From assembly GCF_000092285.1 (NCBI RefSeq), contig NC_014100.1, positions 4,526,001 to 4,590,000 on the forward strand: a stretch of 64,000 nucleotides of DNA, read 5' to 3'. The notes beneath the pieces are model-generated. The model worked only from the letters and a program-made list of their open reading frames with translations, made no database searches and had not been told where the DNA came from. Shown piece by piece: positions 46,323 through 53,722 of this stretch. Origin of the DNA: Caulobacter segnis ATCC 21756. Its GTDB lineage: Bacteria; Pseudomonadota; Alphaproteobacteria; Caulobacterales; Caulobacteraceae. Every line of letters begins with the position of its first letter. Position 1 is the stretch's first letter. Made by a program: the position numbers and the translations under genes.

Positions 46323-47216
46323 TCAAGGGGTGGGCGCCACGGTCGCCTGCAGATCGCCCGGCGCGGCGTTGCGTTCGCCCAGCACCACCGCGAAGCTGCC
46401 GCCGATGATCATCAGGCCGCCCGCGAGCAGCGGCAGGGTCAGGTGGTCGCCGAACAGCAGCACCCCACAGCCCGCGCCGATCAGCGGCTCGATGTTGATG
46501 AACACCCCGGCGCTGGCGGCGCCGACCCGGGCCGCGCCGAACTGCCAGGCCGCCGTCGCCAGCAGGGTGGCCAGGACGCCCTGGGCGACCACGGCGGCCC
46601 AGACCGGCGCGCTCAGGTCCAGCCTTGGCGCGCCATGCATGACGAAGGCGATCGGCAGGACGGTCGCCGCGGCGACGATGATCGACACCGCCGGAATGGC
46701 CATCGGGTTGGACGTGGCCGGGGCGCGGCGCAGCACCAGCAGCCAGGCCAGGAAAACGAACAGGGCCGCGATCGACAGGGCCACGCCCCAGGGCGAGCTG
46801 GCGCCGTCCGGCTTGCCGGCGATCAGGGCCGCGCCGAGGGTCGCGGCGGCCACGCCCGCCCAGGAGGCCTTCGAGACCTTCTCGCCCAGCACCCGGGCGC
46901 TGACGGCGATCAGCGCGGGCATGGCGCCGACCAGAAGGGCCGCCACCGTCACGCTGACATGAGCCAGGCCTTCGAACTGAACAAGAAAGGCCACGCCGTA
47001 GAGCACGCCCGCCGCCAGGACGATCGGCGAGCGGAACAGGGCGCGCACCTCCGGCCGGCGCAGGGCGAACGGCGCGGCGGCCAGGGCGGCGACCGCGAAC
47101 CGCAGCAGCACCATGTGAGCGGCCTGCGTCTCCGTCAGGATCAGCTTGCCCGTGGGAAAGCCAAGACCCCAGCAGACGCCGGCCAAGGCCAGGGCCAGGA
47201 ACGCGATCGACTTCAT
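46323..47216 (-). CDS. EamA/DMT-family transporter
   Basis: A 297-aa protein with ten hydrophobic segments as two EamA repeats (start ALAGVCWGLGFPTGKLILTE; second repeat ALSIAALFVFLAWLLVLRRA). Such transporters export amino acids or small metabolites. ATG 47216 is used; the frame is open upstream without similarity. It sits in reverse orientation between ccmB and ccmC, 10 bp from the ccmB stop. Substrate unknown. Confidence 0.88.
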   Translation of the reverse strand: MKSIAFLALALAGVCWGLGFPTGKLILTETQAAHMVLLRFAVAALAAAPFALRRPEVRALFRSPIVLAAGVLYGVAFLVQFEGLAHVSVTVAALLVGAMPALIAVSARVLGEKVSKASWAGVAAATLGAALIAGKPDGASSPWGVALSIAALFVFLAWLLVLRRAPATSNPMAIPAVSIIVAAATVLPIAFVMHGAPRLDLSAPVWAAVVAQGVLATLLATAAWQFGAARVGAASAGVFINIEPLIGAGCGVLLFGDHLTLPLLAGGLMIIGGSFAVVLGERNAAPGDLQATVAPTP

Positions 47217-47450
47217 GCGGACTCCGCGGATGAGGGGCGGGCAGGAGCAGGCCGCGCGGCCCGCCTCATGGCGACGTCTAGCGTCGGTGAGGCCCGAAAT
47301 TGTCAGTGGTGATAGCGCCCCTGGGCCGACGCGCAAACCCGTGTGTCTCCGCCCCGCGTCAAGTCTGTAGAATTGTTCATCTATCCTGACATTTTCGCGC
47401 CACATCGCGATGGCCAAGCTTTTGTCCGTAGAACGACAGGAGCTCACACC

Positions 47451-48059
47451 ATGCGTAAAAGCCTTATCCGTCTGGCGCTCGCGAGCGCCGCCGTCACCGC
47501 CCTGGCCGCCGGCGCCGCTTCGGCTCAGATTCCCGCCCCGCCAGCGCCGCCGGCTCCCCCTGCGCCGCCCGCGCCGCCCGCGCCGCTGCCGCCGATGGAC
47601 GCCATGATGGCCATGGGTCCCGGCATGATGATCATGCACCACGGCCGAGGGGCCGATCCGGAGAAGCGCGCCGATCACCTGCGCGACATCCTGCAGCTGC
47701 GTCCCGATCAGGAGAGCGCGCTGAAGGCCTATGTGGACGCCACCTCGCCCAAGATCATGGTTCGCAAGGACAAGGACGACGACAAGGCGGACGAGAAGAT
47801 GGACCGCCTGGTCGACCGCAAGCCGCCGACCACGCTGGAGCGTCTGGACCAGATGACCAAGGCCGCCGAGGCCCTGCAGAAGCGCGCCGCCGCCACCCGC
47901 GCCTTCTACACCGCCTTGTCGCCCAGCCAGCAGAAGGCGTTCGACGCCCTCGGCCCGGAAGCCGGCGGCGACCACATCTTCGTCCGTCGCTTCGAGACCC
48001 GCGGCCCGGTCCCGTTCAAGGGCTCCCGGACCACGGTGATCCAGCGCAAGGTCGGCTGA
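47451..48059 (+). CDS. Periplasmic Spy/CpxP-like protein with Pro/Ala repeat
   Basis: A 202-aa exported protein (signal MRKSLIRLALASAAVTALAA). A PAPPAPPAPP low-complexity segment at 27-46 is followed by a Met/His-rich stretch (MDAMMAMGPGMMIMHHGRG), then a helical LTxxQ-type domain with HLRDILQLRPDQESALKAYV and FYTALSPSQQKAFDALG. This pattern is that of Spy/CpxP/heavy-metal-resistance periplasmic chaperones. The Met/His stretch may bind copper or another metal. It is oriented with the ccm genes, 112 bp before ccmC, and diverges from the EamA gene. Confidence 0.8.
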   Translation: MRKSLIRLALASAAVTALAAGAASAQIPAPPAPPAPPAPPAPPAPLPPMDAMMAMGPGMMIMHHGRGADPEKRADHLRDILQLRPDQESALKAYVDATSPKIMVRKDKDDDKADEKMDRLVDRKPPTTLERLDQMTKAAEALQKRAAATRAFYTALSPSQQKAFDALGPEAGGDHIFVRRFETRGPVPFKGSRTTVIQRKVG

Positions 48060-48170
48060 CCCCGACCTTACGTCCGGAGGGCGGCGCGCCTGCACGCGTC
48101 GCCCTTCTTCTCCGGCTCCGTAGCGATACGGCCATTGCCCGCGCCGCCCGGCCGCTCTAGAGCGTGATCC

Positions 48171-48914
48171 ATGGACGCGCGCCACACGTTCGATTTCCTG
48201 ACCAACCCCGAGCGGTTCATGGCCTTCTCGCGGTGGGCCGCCCCGCTGCTGGGCGTGCTTTCCGCGATCGCCGCCGCCGTCGGCCTGGTCCTGACCTTCC
48301 TGGTCCCCGAGGACTATCAGCAGGGCGACACGGTGCGGATGATGTTCATCCACATCCCGGCCGCCTCGATCTGCATCTTCATCTATCTGTGCCTGGGCGT
48401 GGCCAGCTTCCTGGCCCTGGTGTTCCGCCAGGCCCTCGCCGACCTCGCCGCCCAGGCCTGCGCCCCGATCGGCGCGGTCTATACCGCCCTGGCCCTGATC
48501 ACCGGCTCGCTGTGGGGCAAGCCGATGTGGGGCGCCTGGTGGGTGTGGGACGCGCGCCTGACCTCGGTGCTGGTCCTCCTGCTGTTCTATCTCGGCTACA
48601 TGGCCCTGCGCGGGGCGCTGGAGGACGAGCAGAAGGCCGCGCGCGCCGCCGCGATCCTGGCCCTGGTCGGTCTGATCAACCTGCCGATCGTCAAGTTCTC
48701 GGTCGAGTGGTGGAACACCCTGCACCAGGGCTCCTCGACCTTCATGGCCGCCAAGGGCGACGGCCTGCCGGCGATCTACGCCTGGCCAGCCCTCTTGATG
48801 GGCCTGGCCTATCTCGGCGCGTTCGGCGCGCTGTGGCTGGTGCGCATCCGCGCTCTGGTCTGGCGTCGGCGGGCCCGGAGCCTCTCCATGAAGCTGGCGG
48901 AGGGCGCGCGATGA
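48171..48914 (+). CDS. ccmC: Heme lyase component CcmC
   Basis: A 247-aa six-TM protein that loads heme onto CcmE. The tryptophan-rich heme-handling motif is WGAWWVWDARLTSVLVLLLF, flanked by the conserved His in MMFIHIPAASIC and in VEWWNTLHQGSS. The start MDARHTFDFLTNPERFMAFS fits. The stop overlaps ccmD by 4 bp. ccmE, ccmF and ccmH are not in this window. Confidence 0.95.
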   Translation: MDARHTFDFLTNPERFMAFSRWAAPLLGVLSAIAAAVGLVLTFLVPEDYQQGDTVRMMFIHIPAASICIFIYLCLGVASFLALVFRQALADLAAQACAPIGAVYTALALITGSLWGKPMWGAWWVWDARLTSVLVLLLFYLGYMALRGALEDEQKAARAAAILALVGLINLPIVKFSVEWWNTLHQGSSTFMAAKGDGLPAIYAWPALLMGLAYLGAFGALWLVRIRALVWRRRARSLSMKLAEGAR

Positions 48915-49078
48915 GCTTCGACTTCGACGCGGGCAAGCACGCCCTCTATCTGTGGCCGGCCTTCGCCATCTCGGCGGTCGCCTTCGCCTGGATGATCACG
49001 AGCAGCCTCCTGATGGCCCGTCGCTGGCGGCGCGAGGCCGAGCGCCTGCAGGCCGAGCTGGACTCGACCAAGTCGTGA
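48911..49078 (+). CDS. ccmD: Heme exporter accessory protein CcmD
   Basis: A 55-aa single-pass membrane protein (MSFDFDAGKHALYLWPAFAI, then AFAWMITSSLLMARRWRREA). The acidic start, YLWPAF motif, one TM and a charged C-terminal helix are the CcmD pattern. It is coupled at both ends: ATGA overlap with ccmC and GTGA overlap with ccmG. It stabilises CcmC-CcmE and helps release holo-CcmE. Confidence 0.92.
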   Translation: MSFDFDAGKHALYLWPAFAISAVAFAWMITSSLLMARRWRREAERLQAELDSTKS

Positions 49079-49587
49079 AGCGCTGGCTGGCCTTCGTTCC
49101 GCTGCTGGTCCTGCTGGCCCTGGCCGGCCTGTTCGCGGGCTATGCGCTGAAGCGGGACCCGCGCGTCCAGCCTCACGCCCTGGTCGGCAAGCCCGCGCCC
49201 GCCCTGTCGCTACCCGAGCTGACCACCGGGACGGCGACGGCGATCCGCATGCCGGGCCAGGGTCCGATCCTGGTCAACTTCTTCGCCTCCTGGTGCGCGC
49301 CCTGCGAGGTCGAGCATCCGCAGCTGATGGCCCTGAAGGCGCAGGGCGTGAAGGTCGTCGGTGTCGCCTACAAGGACGCCCCGGCCAACACCCAGGCCTT
49401 CCTGACCCGCCTGGGCGACCCCTTCGCGCTGAAGCTGGTCGACCGCGACGGCCGGGCGGGGCTGGAGTTCGGCGTCACCGGCGTGCCGGAAACCTATCTG
49501 GTCGGTTCGGACGGCGTGATCATCGCCAAGCACACCGGCCCGCTGACGCCCGACGCGGCCGAGGACCTGCTGAAGAAGGCGAAATAG
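49075..49587 (+). CDS. ccmG: Thiol:disulfide interchange protein CcmG/DsbE
   Basis: A 170-aa periplasmic thioredoxin-fold protein from GTG 49075. The N-terminal anchor is FVPLLVLLALAGLFAGYALK. The redox site is FFASWCAPCEVEHPQLMALK, and the cis-Pro is in GVTGVPETYLVG. The GVAYKDAPANTQAFL insert is the CcmG-type acidic loop region. It keeps apocytochrome c and CcmH thiols reduced. It is last in the ccmCDG unit by 4-bp overlaps. Confidence 0.94.
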   Translation: MKRWLAFVPLLVLLALAGLFAGYALKRDPRVQPHALVGKPAPALSLPELTTGTATAIRMPGQGPILVNFFASWCAPCEVEHPQLMALKAQGVKVVGVAYKDAPANTQAFLTRLGDPFALKLVDRDGRAGLEFGVTGVPETYLVGSDGVIIAKHTGPLTPDAAEDLLKKAK

Positions 49588-49625
49588 CCTCCAAAGGTGC
49601 GCGGACAGGTCGCGGCCAGGGCGCG

Positions 49626-49668
49626 TTAACTTCGCGTTGACCATACTCGCGCAGCTTTCGTTAACCAT
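49626..49668 (+). promoter_or_regulatory. CtrA-like binding sites
   Basis: TTAA-N7-TTGA (49626-49640) differs by one base from the CtrA consensus TTAA-N7-TTAA. A further half-site, TTAACCAT (49661-49668), lies 16 bp before the ATG at 49684. Both stand out in this GC-rich context and suggest cell-cycle control of that gene. CtrA consensus is known from Caulobacter; binding here is inferred. Confidence 0.5.
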
Positions 49669-49683
49669 GCTAGACTTCGAGTC

Positions 49684-49956
49684 ATGAGCAACGTCCGTCC
49701 CGCCGGCTGGCCCGTCGTTCCGTCGCAGACCCCGTCGGTCCCCGCCAAGGCCGGCGCCGGGACGCGCGCGGCCTTCTTCCAGGCGGCCCTGACCGACGCC
49801 GCGCCGACCCGTCCGGCGGTCGCGCCCTCGACGGTGCAGTTGCAGACCCAGGCTCAGCCGCAACAACGCGTGGCCCCGCAGAAGCCGTTCGTGCAGCCCG
49901 ACGTCCAGCCGCAGAAGATTCTGCGGCCTGGGTCGCTGCTGAATATTTTGGTTTAA
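49684..49956 (+). CDS. Hypothetical 90-aa low-complexity protein
   Basis: A protein rich in Pro, Ala, Gln and Val (VQLQTQAQPQQRVAPQKPFV), without signal peptide or TM, probably disordered except for a conserved-looking C-terminal patch, KILRPGSLLNILV. The AT-rich upstream region carries CtrA-like sites. I recognise no family. A short linear C-terminal motif in a disordered chain suggests a binding partner or adaptor role, which is inference only. Confidence 0.62.
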   Translation: MSNVRPAGWPVVPSQTPSVPAKAGAGTRAAFFQAALTDAAPTRPAVAPSTVQLQTQAQPQQRVAPQKPFVQPDVQPQKILRPGSLLNILV

Positions 49957-50232
49957 GTGAGCTTGGAGCAGCGCTTCAAGAAGCTGCTGTCACCGAGTAG
50001 TTAATTGTTTCCTACTCTTAACGCACTTCGTTAACTAGCCAGAAACCATGACGGGTTAAGGTTTTGACGTCACAGGCGCACAACCCGTGGCGCTAAGGTG
50101 CCCCGTTACCCACAGCCGCCCCAACAACATATTGTGCCGCAGTGGGCCCTGGCCACTAGATAGGTTGGGGAATCGCGGTTATCGTAGCAATACATAAGCT
50201 GGGGCCGCCCCTTTCGGAACGGCCCCTCATAT

Positions 50233-50321
50233 GGAAGCGTGGCAGAGCGGTCGATTGCAGCGGTCTTTAAAACCGCCGGACTGTGGAGGTCTCGTGGGTT
50301 CGAATCCCACCGCTTCCGCCA
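50233..50321 (+). tRNA. Class II tRNA-Ser-like with anticodon UUA (possible ochre suppressor)
   Basis: An 89-nt tRNA with encoded CCA. Acceptor arms are GGAAGCG (50233-50239) and CGCTTCC, with discriminator G then CCA. The anticodon stem is GCGGT/ACCGC with a 7-nt loop CTTTAAA (50265-50271), so the anticodon is UUA (50267-50269), which pairs with UAA. The long variable arm pairs weakly (GGAC/GTCT). The T arm GTGGG-TTCGAAT-CCCAC is perfect. G73, the acceptor and the D arm resemble tRNA-Ser(UGA), whose loop would be CTTGAAA, differing by one base. tRNA-Leu(UAA) would need A73 and loop TTTAAAA. A terminator follows at 50331. Confidence 0.85.
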
Positions 50322-50330
50322 AACCTCTAC

Positions 50331-50362
50331 GGGGTCGATCAGCTGGCAGGCTGGTCGGCCCC
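50331..50362 (+). terminator. Terminator hairpin after the tRNA
   Basis: GGGGTCGATCAGC (50331-50343) pairs with GCTGGTCGGCCCC (50350-50362), 13 bp including two G-T pairs, loop TGGCAG, then TTCGTTTATC. It starts 10 bp after the CCA end, supporting an independent tRNA transcript. Confidence 0.72.
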
Positions 50363-50463
50363 TTCGTTTATCTACGCATTGACTCGCGAAAAAGCGAATC
50401 ACGCATGCGTTGGGACTGAGGTTATGGCAATGTTCTTACATTGCAAGAACATTGTGTGTGCCG

Positions 50464-50661
50464 ATGCCACGGAAGCGCGAGCCTGCAAGCACAGATCAAT
50501 TTTCGATCACGCTACCTGTACAGGCACTTGAAATGATTGAGAATTTGAGGAAGCTTGGCCTACACGGCTCGTCTCGAGCCGAGATCGTTCGCACGCTTGT
50601 TACGAACAGCTTAGTCGATCTTGTCGCACGGGGAGTGATTAAGCCCCCGCCTAGCGACTAA
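50464..50661 (+). CDS. Ribbon-helix-helix DNA-binding-like protein
   Basis: A 65-aa protein from ATG 50464. A basic start (MPRKREPASTDQ) leads to a strand FSITLP, a helix VQALEMIENLRKLGL, a turn HGSSRAE and a second helix IVRTLVTNSLVDLVARG, the ribbon-helix-helix layout of Arc/CopG-type regulators. Codon use is less GC-biased than in the neighbours (for example TTT TCG ATC ACG and TTA GTC), and no toxin gene is adjacent. It follows the unusual tRNA in the same direction. Its stop overlaps the convergent MarR gene by 4 bp. Transfer of this patch is possible. Confidence 0.65.
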   Translation: MPRKREPASTDQFSITLPVQALEMIENLRKLGLHGSSRAEIVRTLVTNSLVDLVARGVIKPPPSD

Positions 50662-51218
50662 GCCGCCTTCTTCGCGGCCTTGTCCTTCTTCGGCTTCTTG
50701 TCCTTCTTCGGCTTGTCGGCCTTTTCGGCCTTGGCCTTCTTGGACTTCGGAGCCGCCTCTTCCGGGTGCAACTCGGCGCCGGCGACGTCGGCCAGCAGGT
50801 CGAGGAAGCCCTCGCGCTTGCTGGGCTTGAGCAGGGCCAGGATGCGGGCGTCGGCCATGGCCACCATCGGTCGGACGGCTTCCAGCGTCTCGCGGCCGGC
50901 GTCGGTCAGGCGGACGCTGTTGGCGCGGGCGTCCTCGCTCGACCTTTGACGTTCAAGGTGGCCCTTGGTGATCATGCGGGCGACCATGTCGGCCAGGGTC
51001 GAGCGGTCGATGCCGGTGGCGCGGACCAGGGCCGTCTGGGTGACGCCTTCGTTCTCGGCCACGGCGGCCAGGACGGCGAACTGGCGCTGGGTCACGCCCG
51101 CCTGTCCGCACTCCTCGGCGTAGATGTCGAGGGCCAGCTGCAGGACCCGGTGCAACAGATGGCTGGGCGAACGCTCCAGCAGGCTGCCGACCGACTTGTC
51201 GCCCTTGCTCTTGGCCAT
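50658..51218 (-). CDS. MarR-family regulator with Lys-rich tail
   Basis: A 186-aa regulator. The winged helix at about 45-110 has QRQFAVLAAVAENEGVTQTA, VRATGIDRSTLADMVARMIT and the wing RSSEDARANSVRLTDAG. The last 35 residues are almost entirely Lys, Ala, Asp and Pro (KADKPKKDKKPKKDKAAKKA), probably extending DNA contact. It stands alone on the minus strand. Targets are unknown. Confidence 0.88.
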   Translation of the reverse strand: MAKSKGDKSVGSLLERSPSHLLHRVLQLALDIYAEECGQAGVTQRQFAVLAAVAENEGVTQTALVRATGIDRSTLADMVARMITKGHLERQRSSEDARANSVRLTDAGRETLEAVRPMVAMADARILALLKPSKREGFLDLLADVAGAELHPEEAAPKSKKAKAEKADKPKKDKKPKKDKAAKKAA

Positions 51219-51314
51219 CTCGCGTCCCCATCTCGCACGGCCTGCTCGGCCGACGGACGAACGCTAGCACCGTAACACGTCGGTTTGACGACAACGGTCC
51301 GTGGACGGTTGAAA

Positions 51315-51938
51315 CTAGAACCCGGCGTCCGGCGGCTCGGCGGCCGTGGGGGCGTCGCCCTTGGCCATGTGCTTCATCATGAAGGGAATCTGGGTCGCGA
51401 CGAACACCAGGGCCAGCGGCAACAGGCCCAGGCGGAACTTCACCCAGGTGTCGGTGTCCTGGGTGTTGCGGACGATCTCGTTCAGCACCGCGACCAGGGC
51501 GAAATAACCGCCGTAGCGCAGGGTCAGGGTCCGCCAGGCGGCGTCGGGCAGATGCAACGCCTCGCCCATCAGCAGCTTCAGCGGCTGGCGACCAGTCAGC
51601 GTGCCGCCCAGCAGGAAGGCGGCCAGGGCCAGGTTGATCACCGTGACCTTGATCTTCACGAACACGTCGGAGTGAAACACGAGGCCGAGGGCCCCGAACA
51701 CCAGAGCCATGCCGCCGAAGAACAACGGCAGCAGGGCCAGGCGCCGCTCGACCGCATAGCCGATCGCCAGGGCGGCGGCCGAGGCGGCCACCAGCACCCA
51801 GGTCGCCTTCTGGAAGTCCTTGGTGACGAAATAGGCGACGCCGAACGCGATGGCCGCGCCGTAGTCGACGACCGTCCGCACCCAGCCTGTATTCTTCTTG
51901 GAAGCCGCTTGTGGGGCTTCAGCGGGCGCTTGGCTCAC
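51315..51938 (-). CDS. Inner-membrane septation protein YciB/IspZ family
   Basis: A 207-aa protein with about five to six TM segments. Visible are VDYGAAIAFGVAYFVTKDFQ, RRLALLPLFFGGMALVFGAL, TGRQPLKLLMGEALHLPDAA, the family signature WRTLTLRYGGYFALVAVLNE, and WVKFRLGLLPLALVFVATQIPF with a long C-terminal helix. YciB family members affect intracellular septation and envelope integrity. It is 3 bp after ftsY in the same direction, the usual alphaproteobacterial neighbour pair. Confidence 0.9.
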   Translation of the reverse strand: MSQAPAEAPQAASKKNTGWVRTVVDYGAAIAFGVAYFVTKDFQKATWVLVAASAAALAIGYAVERRLALLPLFFGGMALVFGALGLVFHSDVFVKIKVTVINLALAAFLLGGTLTGRQPLKLLMGEALHLPDAAWRTLTLRYGGYFALVAVLNEIVRNTQDTDTWVKFRLGLLPLALVFVATQIPFMMKHMAKGDAPTAAEPPDAGF

Positions 51939-51941
51939 GGA

Positions 51942-52883
51942 TCAGTCCTTCAGGCCGACGAGAGAGCGCGAGAAGGCGCGGGCGTCGAACGGTTGCAGGT
52001 CCTCGACCCCCTCGCCCACCCCGATCAGCTTGATCGGGCTGTCGGAGGCGCGCGCCACCGGCACCAGCACCCCGCCGCGCGCGGTGCCGTCCAGCTTGGT
52101 CATGACAATCCCGGAGACGCCGACCTGGTTGCCGAAGATCTTCTCCTGGGCCAGGGCGTTGCGGCCCACGGTGGCGTCCAGGACCAGCAGGGTCTCGTGC
52201 GGATAATCCGGATCGACCTTCTTCACGACACGGATGACCTTCAGGAGCTCGTCCATCAGGCCCTGCTTGTTCTGCAGGCGGCCGGCGGTGTCGATCAGGA
52301 CGACGTCGTAGTGCTCGGCCTTGGCGCGCTCGACGGCCTCGTAGGCCAGGCCCGCGGCGTCCGAGCCCGTGGGCTTGGACATGAAGTCGGCCCCGGCCCG
52401 GTCGGCCCAGACCTTCAGCTGCTCGACGGCGGCGGCGCGGAAGGTGTCGCCGGCGGCGATCAGCACGCGCGCGCCCTTCTCGGTCAGGTCGGCGGCGATC
52501 TTGCCCAGGGTCGTGGTCTTGCCCGAGCCGTTGACGCCGATGAACAGCACCACATAGGGGCGCGGGCCGCTCAGGGGGTCGAAGTCGCCCTGACGGTCGG
52601 CCAGTTCGGCGGCGATCAGCTCGGCCAGGGCTTCCTTGACCTCATCATCGGTCGACGACTTGCCGAAACGCGCCTTGCCGAAGGCGTCGGTGATGCGGGC
52701 GGCGATCTCGGGGCCGAGATCGGCCTCGATCAGCATCTCTTCCAGGGCGTCCAGCTGTTCCTGGTCCAGGGGCTTCTTGGTGAAGACCCCGGTGACCTGC
52801 TCGGTCATCGCTTGCGACGTCCGGGTCAGGCCGGACGTCAGGCGTTGGAACCAGCCTTTTTTCTGATCGGGCTTGTCGCTCAT
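51942..52883 (-). CDS. ftsY: SRP receptor FtsY
   Basis: A 313-aa GTPase that docks Ffh-bound ribosomes at the membrane. The short N-terminal region (DQKKGWFQRLTSGLTRTSQA) replaces the long acidic A domain of E. coli. The NG domain has LFIGVNGSGKTTTLGKIAAD, GDTFRAAAVEQLKVW, VVLIDTAGRLQNKQGLMDEL, GIVMTKLDGTARGGVLVPVA and IGVGEGVEDLQPF. It leads the ftsY-yciB pair. Its partner ffh is at 10364. Confidence 0.96.
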   Translation of the reverse strand: MSDKPDQKKGWFQRLTSGLTRTSQAMTEQVTGVFTKKPLDQEQLDALEEMLIEADLGPEIAARITDAFGKARFGKSSTDDEVKEALAELIAAELADRQGDFDPLSGPRPYVVLFIGVNGSGKTTTLGKIAADLTEKGARVLIAAGDTFRAAAVEQLKVWADRAGADFMSKPTGSDAAGLAYEAVERAKAEHYDVVLIDTAGRLQNKQGLMDELLKVIRVVKKVDPDYPHETLLVLDATVGRNALAQEKIFGNQVGVSGIVMTKLDGTARGGVLVPVARASDSPIKLIGVGEGVEDLQPFDARAFSRSLVGLKD

Positions 52884-52975
52884 CCGCGCCCCTTTAGCCG
52901 ACCCGGCGAAAGTGTAAATCGGGATTTAACCGAGGACGGTTAGCGCGGCCCGTCCAGTCGTGCGATGGAAAGGGC

Positions 52976-53614
52976 ATGGACGTGCAACTTGACCCTTTGG
53001 GAACCGCGCTTTTCTGGCTCGACTACGCGGCTGCGGCCGTTTTTGGGGCAACCGGCGCCCTCGCGGCGGCCCGGCGCAAGCACGACATCATCACCTTCGG
53101 ATTTTTCGCCGCGATCACCGGCGTGGGCGGCGGGACGCTGCGCGACCTGCTGATCGGGGCGCCCGTCTTCTGGGTGCAGCGGCCCGGCTACATCGTCGCC
53201 TGCCTGGCCGCGGCCACGGTGGTCTGGCTGCTGGGCAAGCGCGGCTGGCGGTTCCGGGCGCTGCTGTGGCTGGACGCCCTGGGAATGGCGGCCTACGCCG
53301 TGGTCGGCACGGCCAAGGCCTTGAGCCTGGGCGTGCATCCGTTCAGCGCCGTGGTCATGGGGGTTCTCACCACCGCCTTCGGCGGCGTGATCCGCGACGT
53401 GCTGGCCGAGGAGCCGAACCTGCTGCTGCGCCGCGAGATCTACATCACCGCCGCCCTGCTCGGCGCCAGCGTGTTCGCCGTCCTGAAGCTGGCCGGCGTC
53501 CCGTTCTGGCCGGCGGGGATCGCGGGCTTCGCCGCCGCCTTCGGCCTTCGAGCCTGCGCGATCAAGTTCGGCTGGAGCCTGCCGGGGTTCATGGGGGAAG
53601 ACCGGGCGGACTAA
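52976..53614 (+). CDS. TRIC family cation channel (YadS/YicG-like)
   Basis: A 212-aa membrane protein with two three-helix repeats and the Gly-rich repeats of the TRIC/UPF0126 family: TGVGGGTLRDLLIGAPVFWV and TTAFGGVIRDVLAEEPNLLL, each with the conserved GG(T/V)xRD motif. It probably conducts monovalent cations. ATG 52976 has no strong ribosome site. It diverges from ftsY, and a repeat follows its stop. Confidence 0.9.
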   Translation: MDVQLDPLGTALFWLDYAAAAVFGATGALAAARRKHDIITFGFFAAITGVGGGTLRDLLIGAPVFWVQRPGYIVACLAAATVVWLLGKRGWRFRALLWLDALGMAAYAVVGTAKALSLGVHPFSAVVMGVLTTAFGGVIRDVLAEEPNLLLRREIYITAALLGASVFAVLKLAGVPFWPAGIAGFAAAFGLRACAIKFGWSLPGFMGEDRAD

Positions 53615-53618
53615 CCCT

Positions 53619-53722
53619 CGCCCCCTCCGGGCCTGCGGCCCTCCTCCCCCAGAGGGGGAAGAAGGTTCCCCTTCCGCCCGCCTTCGGGGGCGGACGACCC
53701 GCGAAGCGGGTCAGGTGGGGGG
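53619..53722. repeat. Intergenic repeat, copy 2 (three-stem type)
   Basis: Same layout as 18911-19018: GCCCCCTCCGGGCC..GGCCCTCCTCCCCC, GAGGGGGAAGAAGG, GCCC..GGGGGC, then GACCCGC/GCGGGTC before AGGTGGGG. Stem bases differ from copy 1 but remain paired. It supplies the last codons and stop of the GFA gene at 53711. Confidence 0.75.

Noticed and set aside
47521-47588. CCGGCGCC-type DNA repeat in the CpxP-like gene
   Set aside because: It is the coding sequence of the PAPPAPP linker, not an independent repeat element.
50233-50321. tRNA read as tRNA-Leu(UAA) or tRNA-Sec
   Set aside because: Leu(UAA) needs loop TTTAAAA and A73; this loop is CTTTAAA with G73. Sec needs anticodon UCA and an 8-bp acceptor; here it is UUA and 7 bp.
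49957-50660. Integrative element at the tRNA
   Set aside because: No integrase, no second copy of the tRNA 3' end and no flanking direct repeat were found; only base composition and the small RHH gene hint at transfer.
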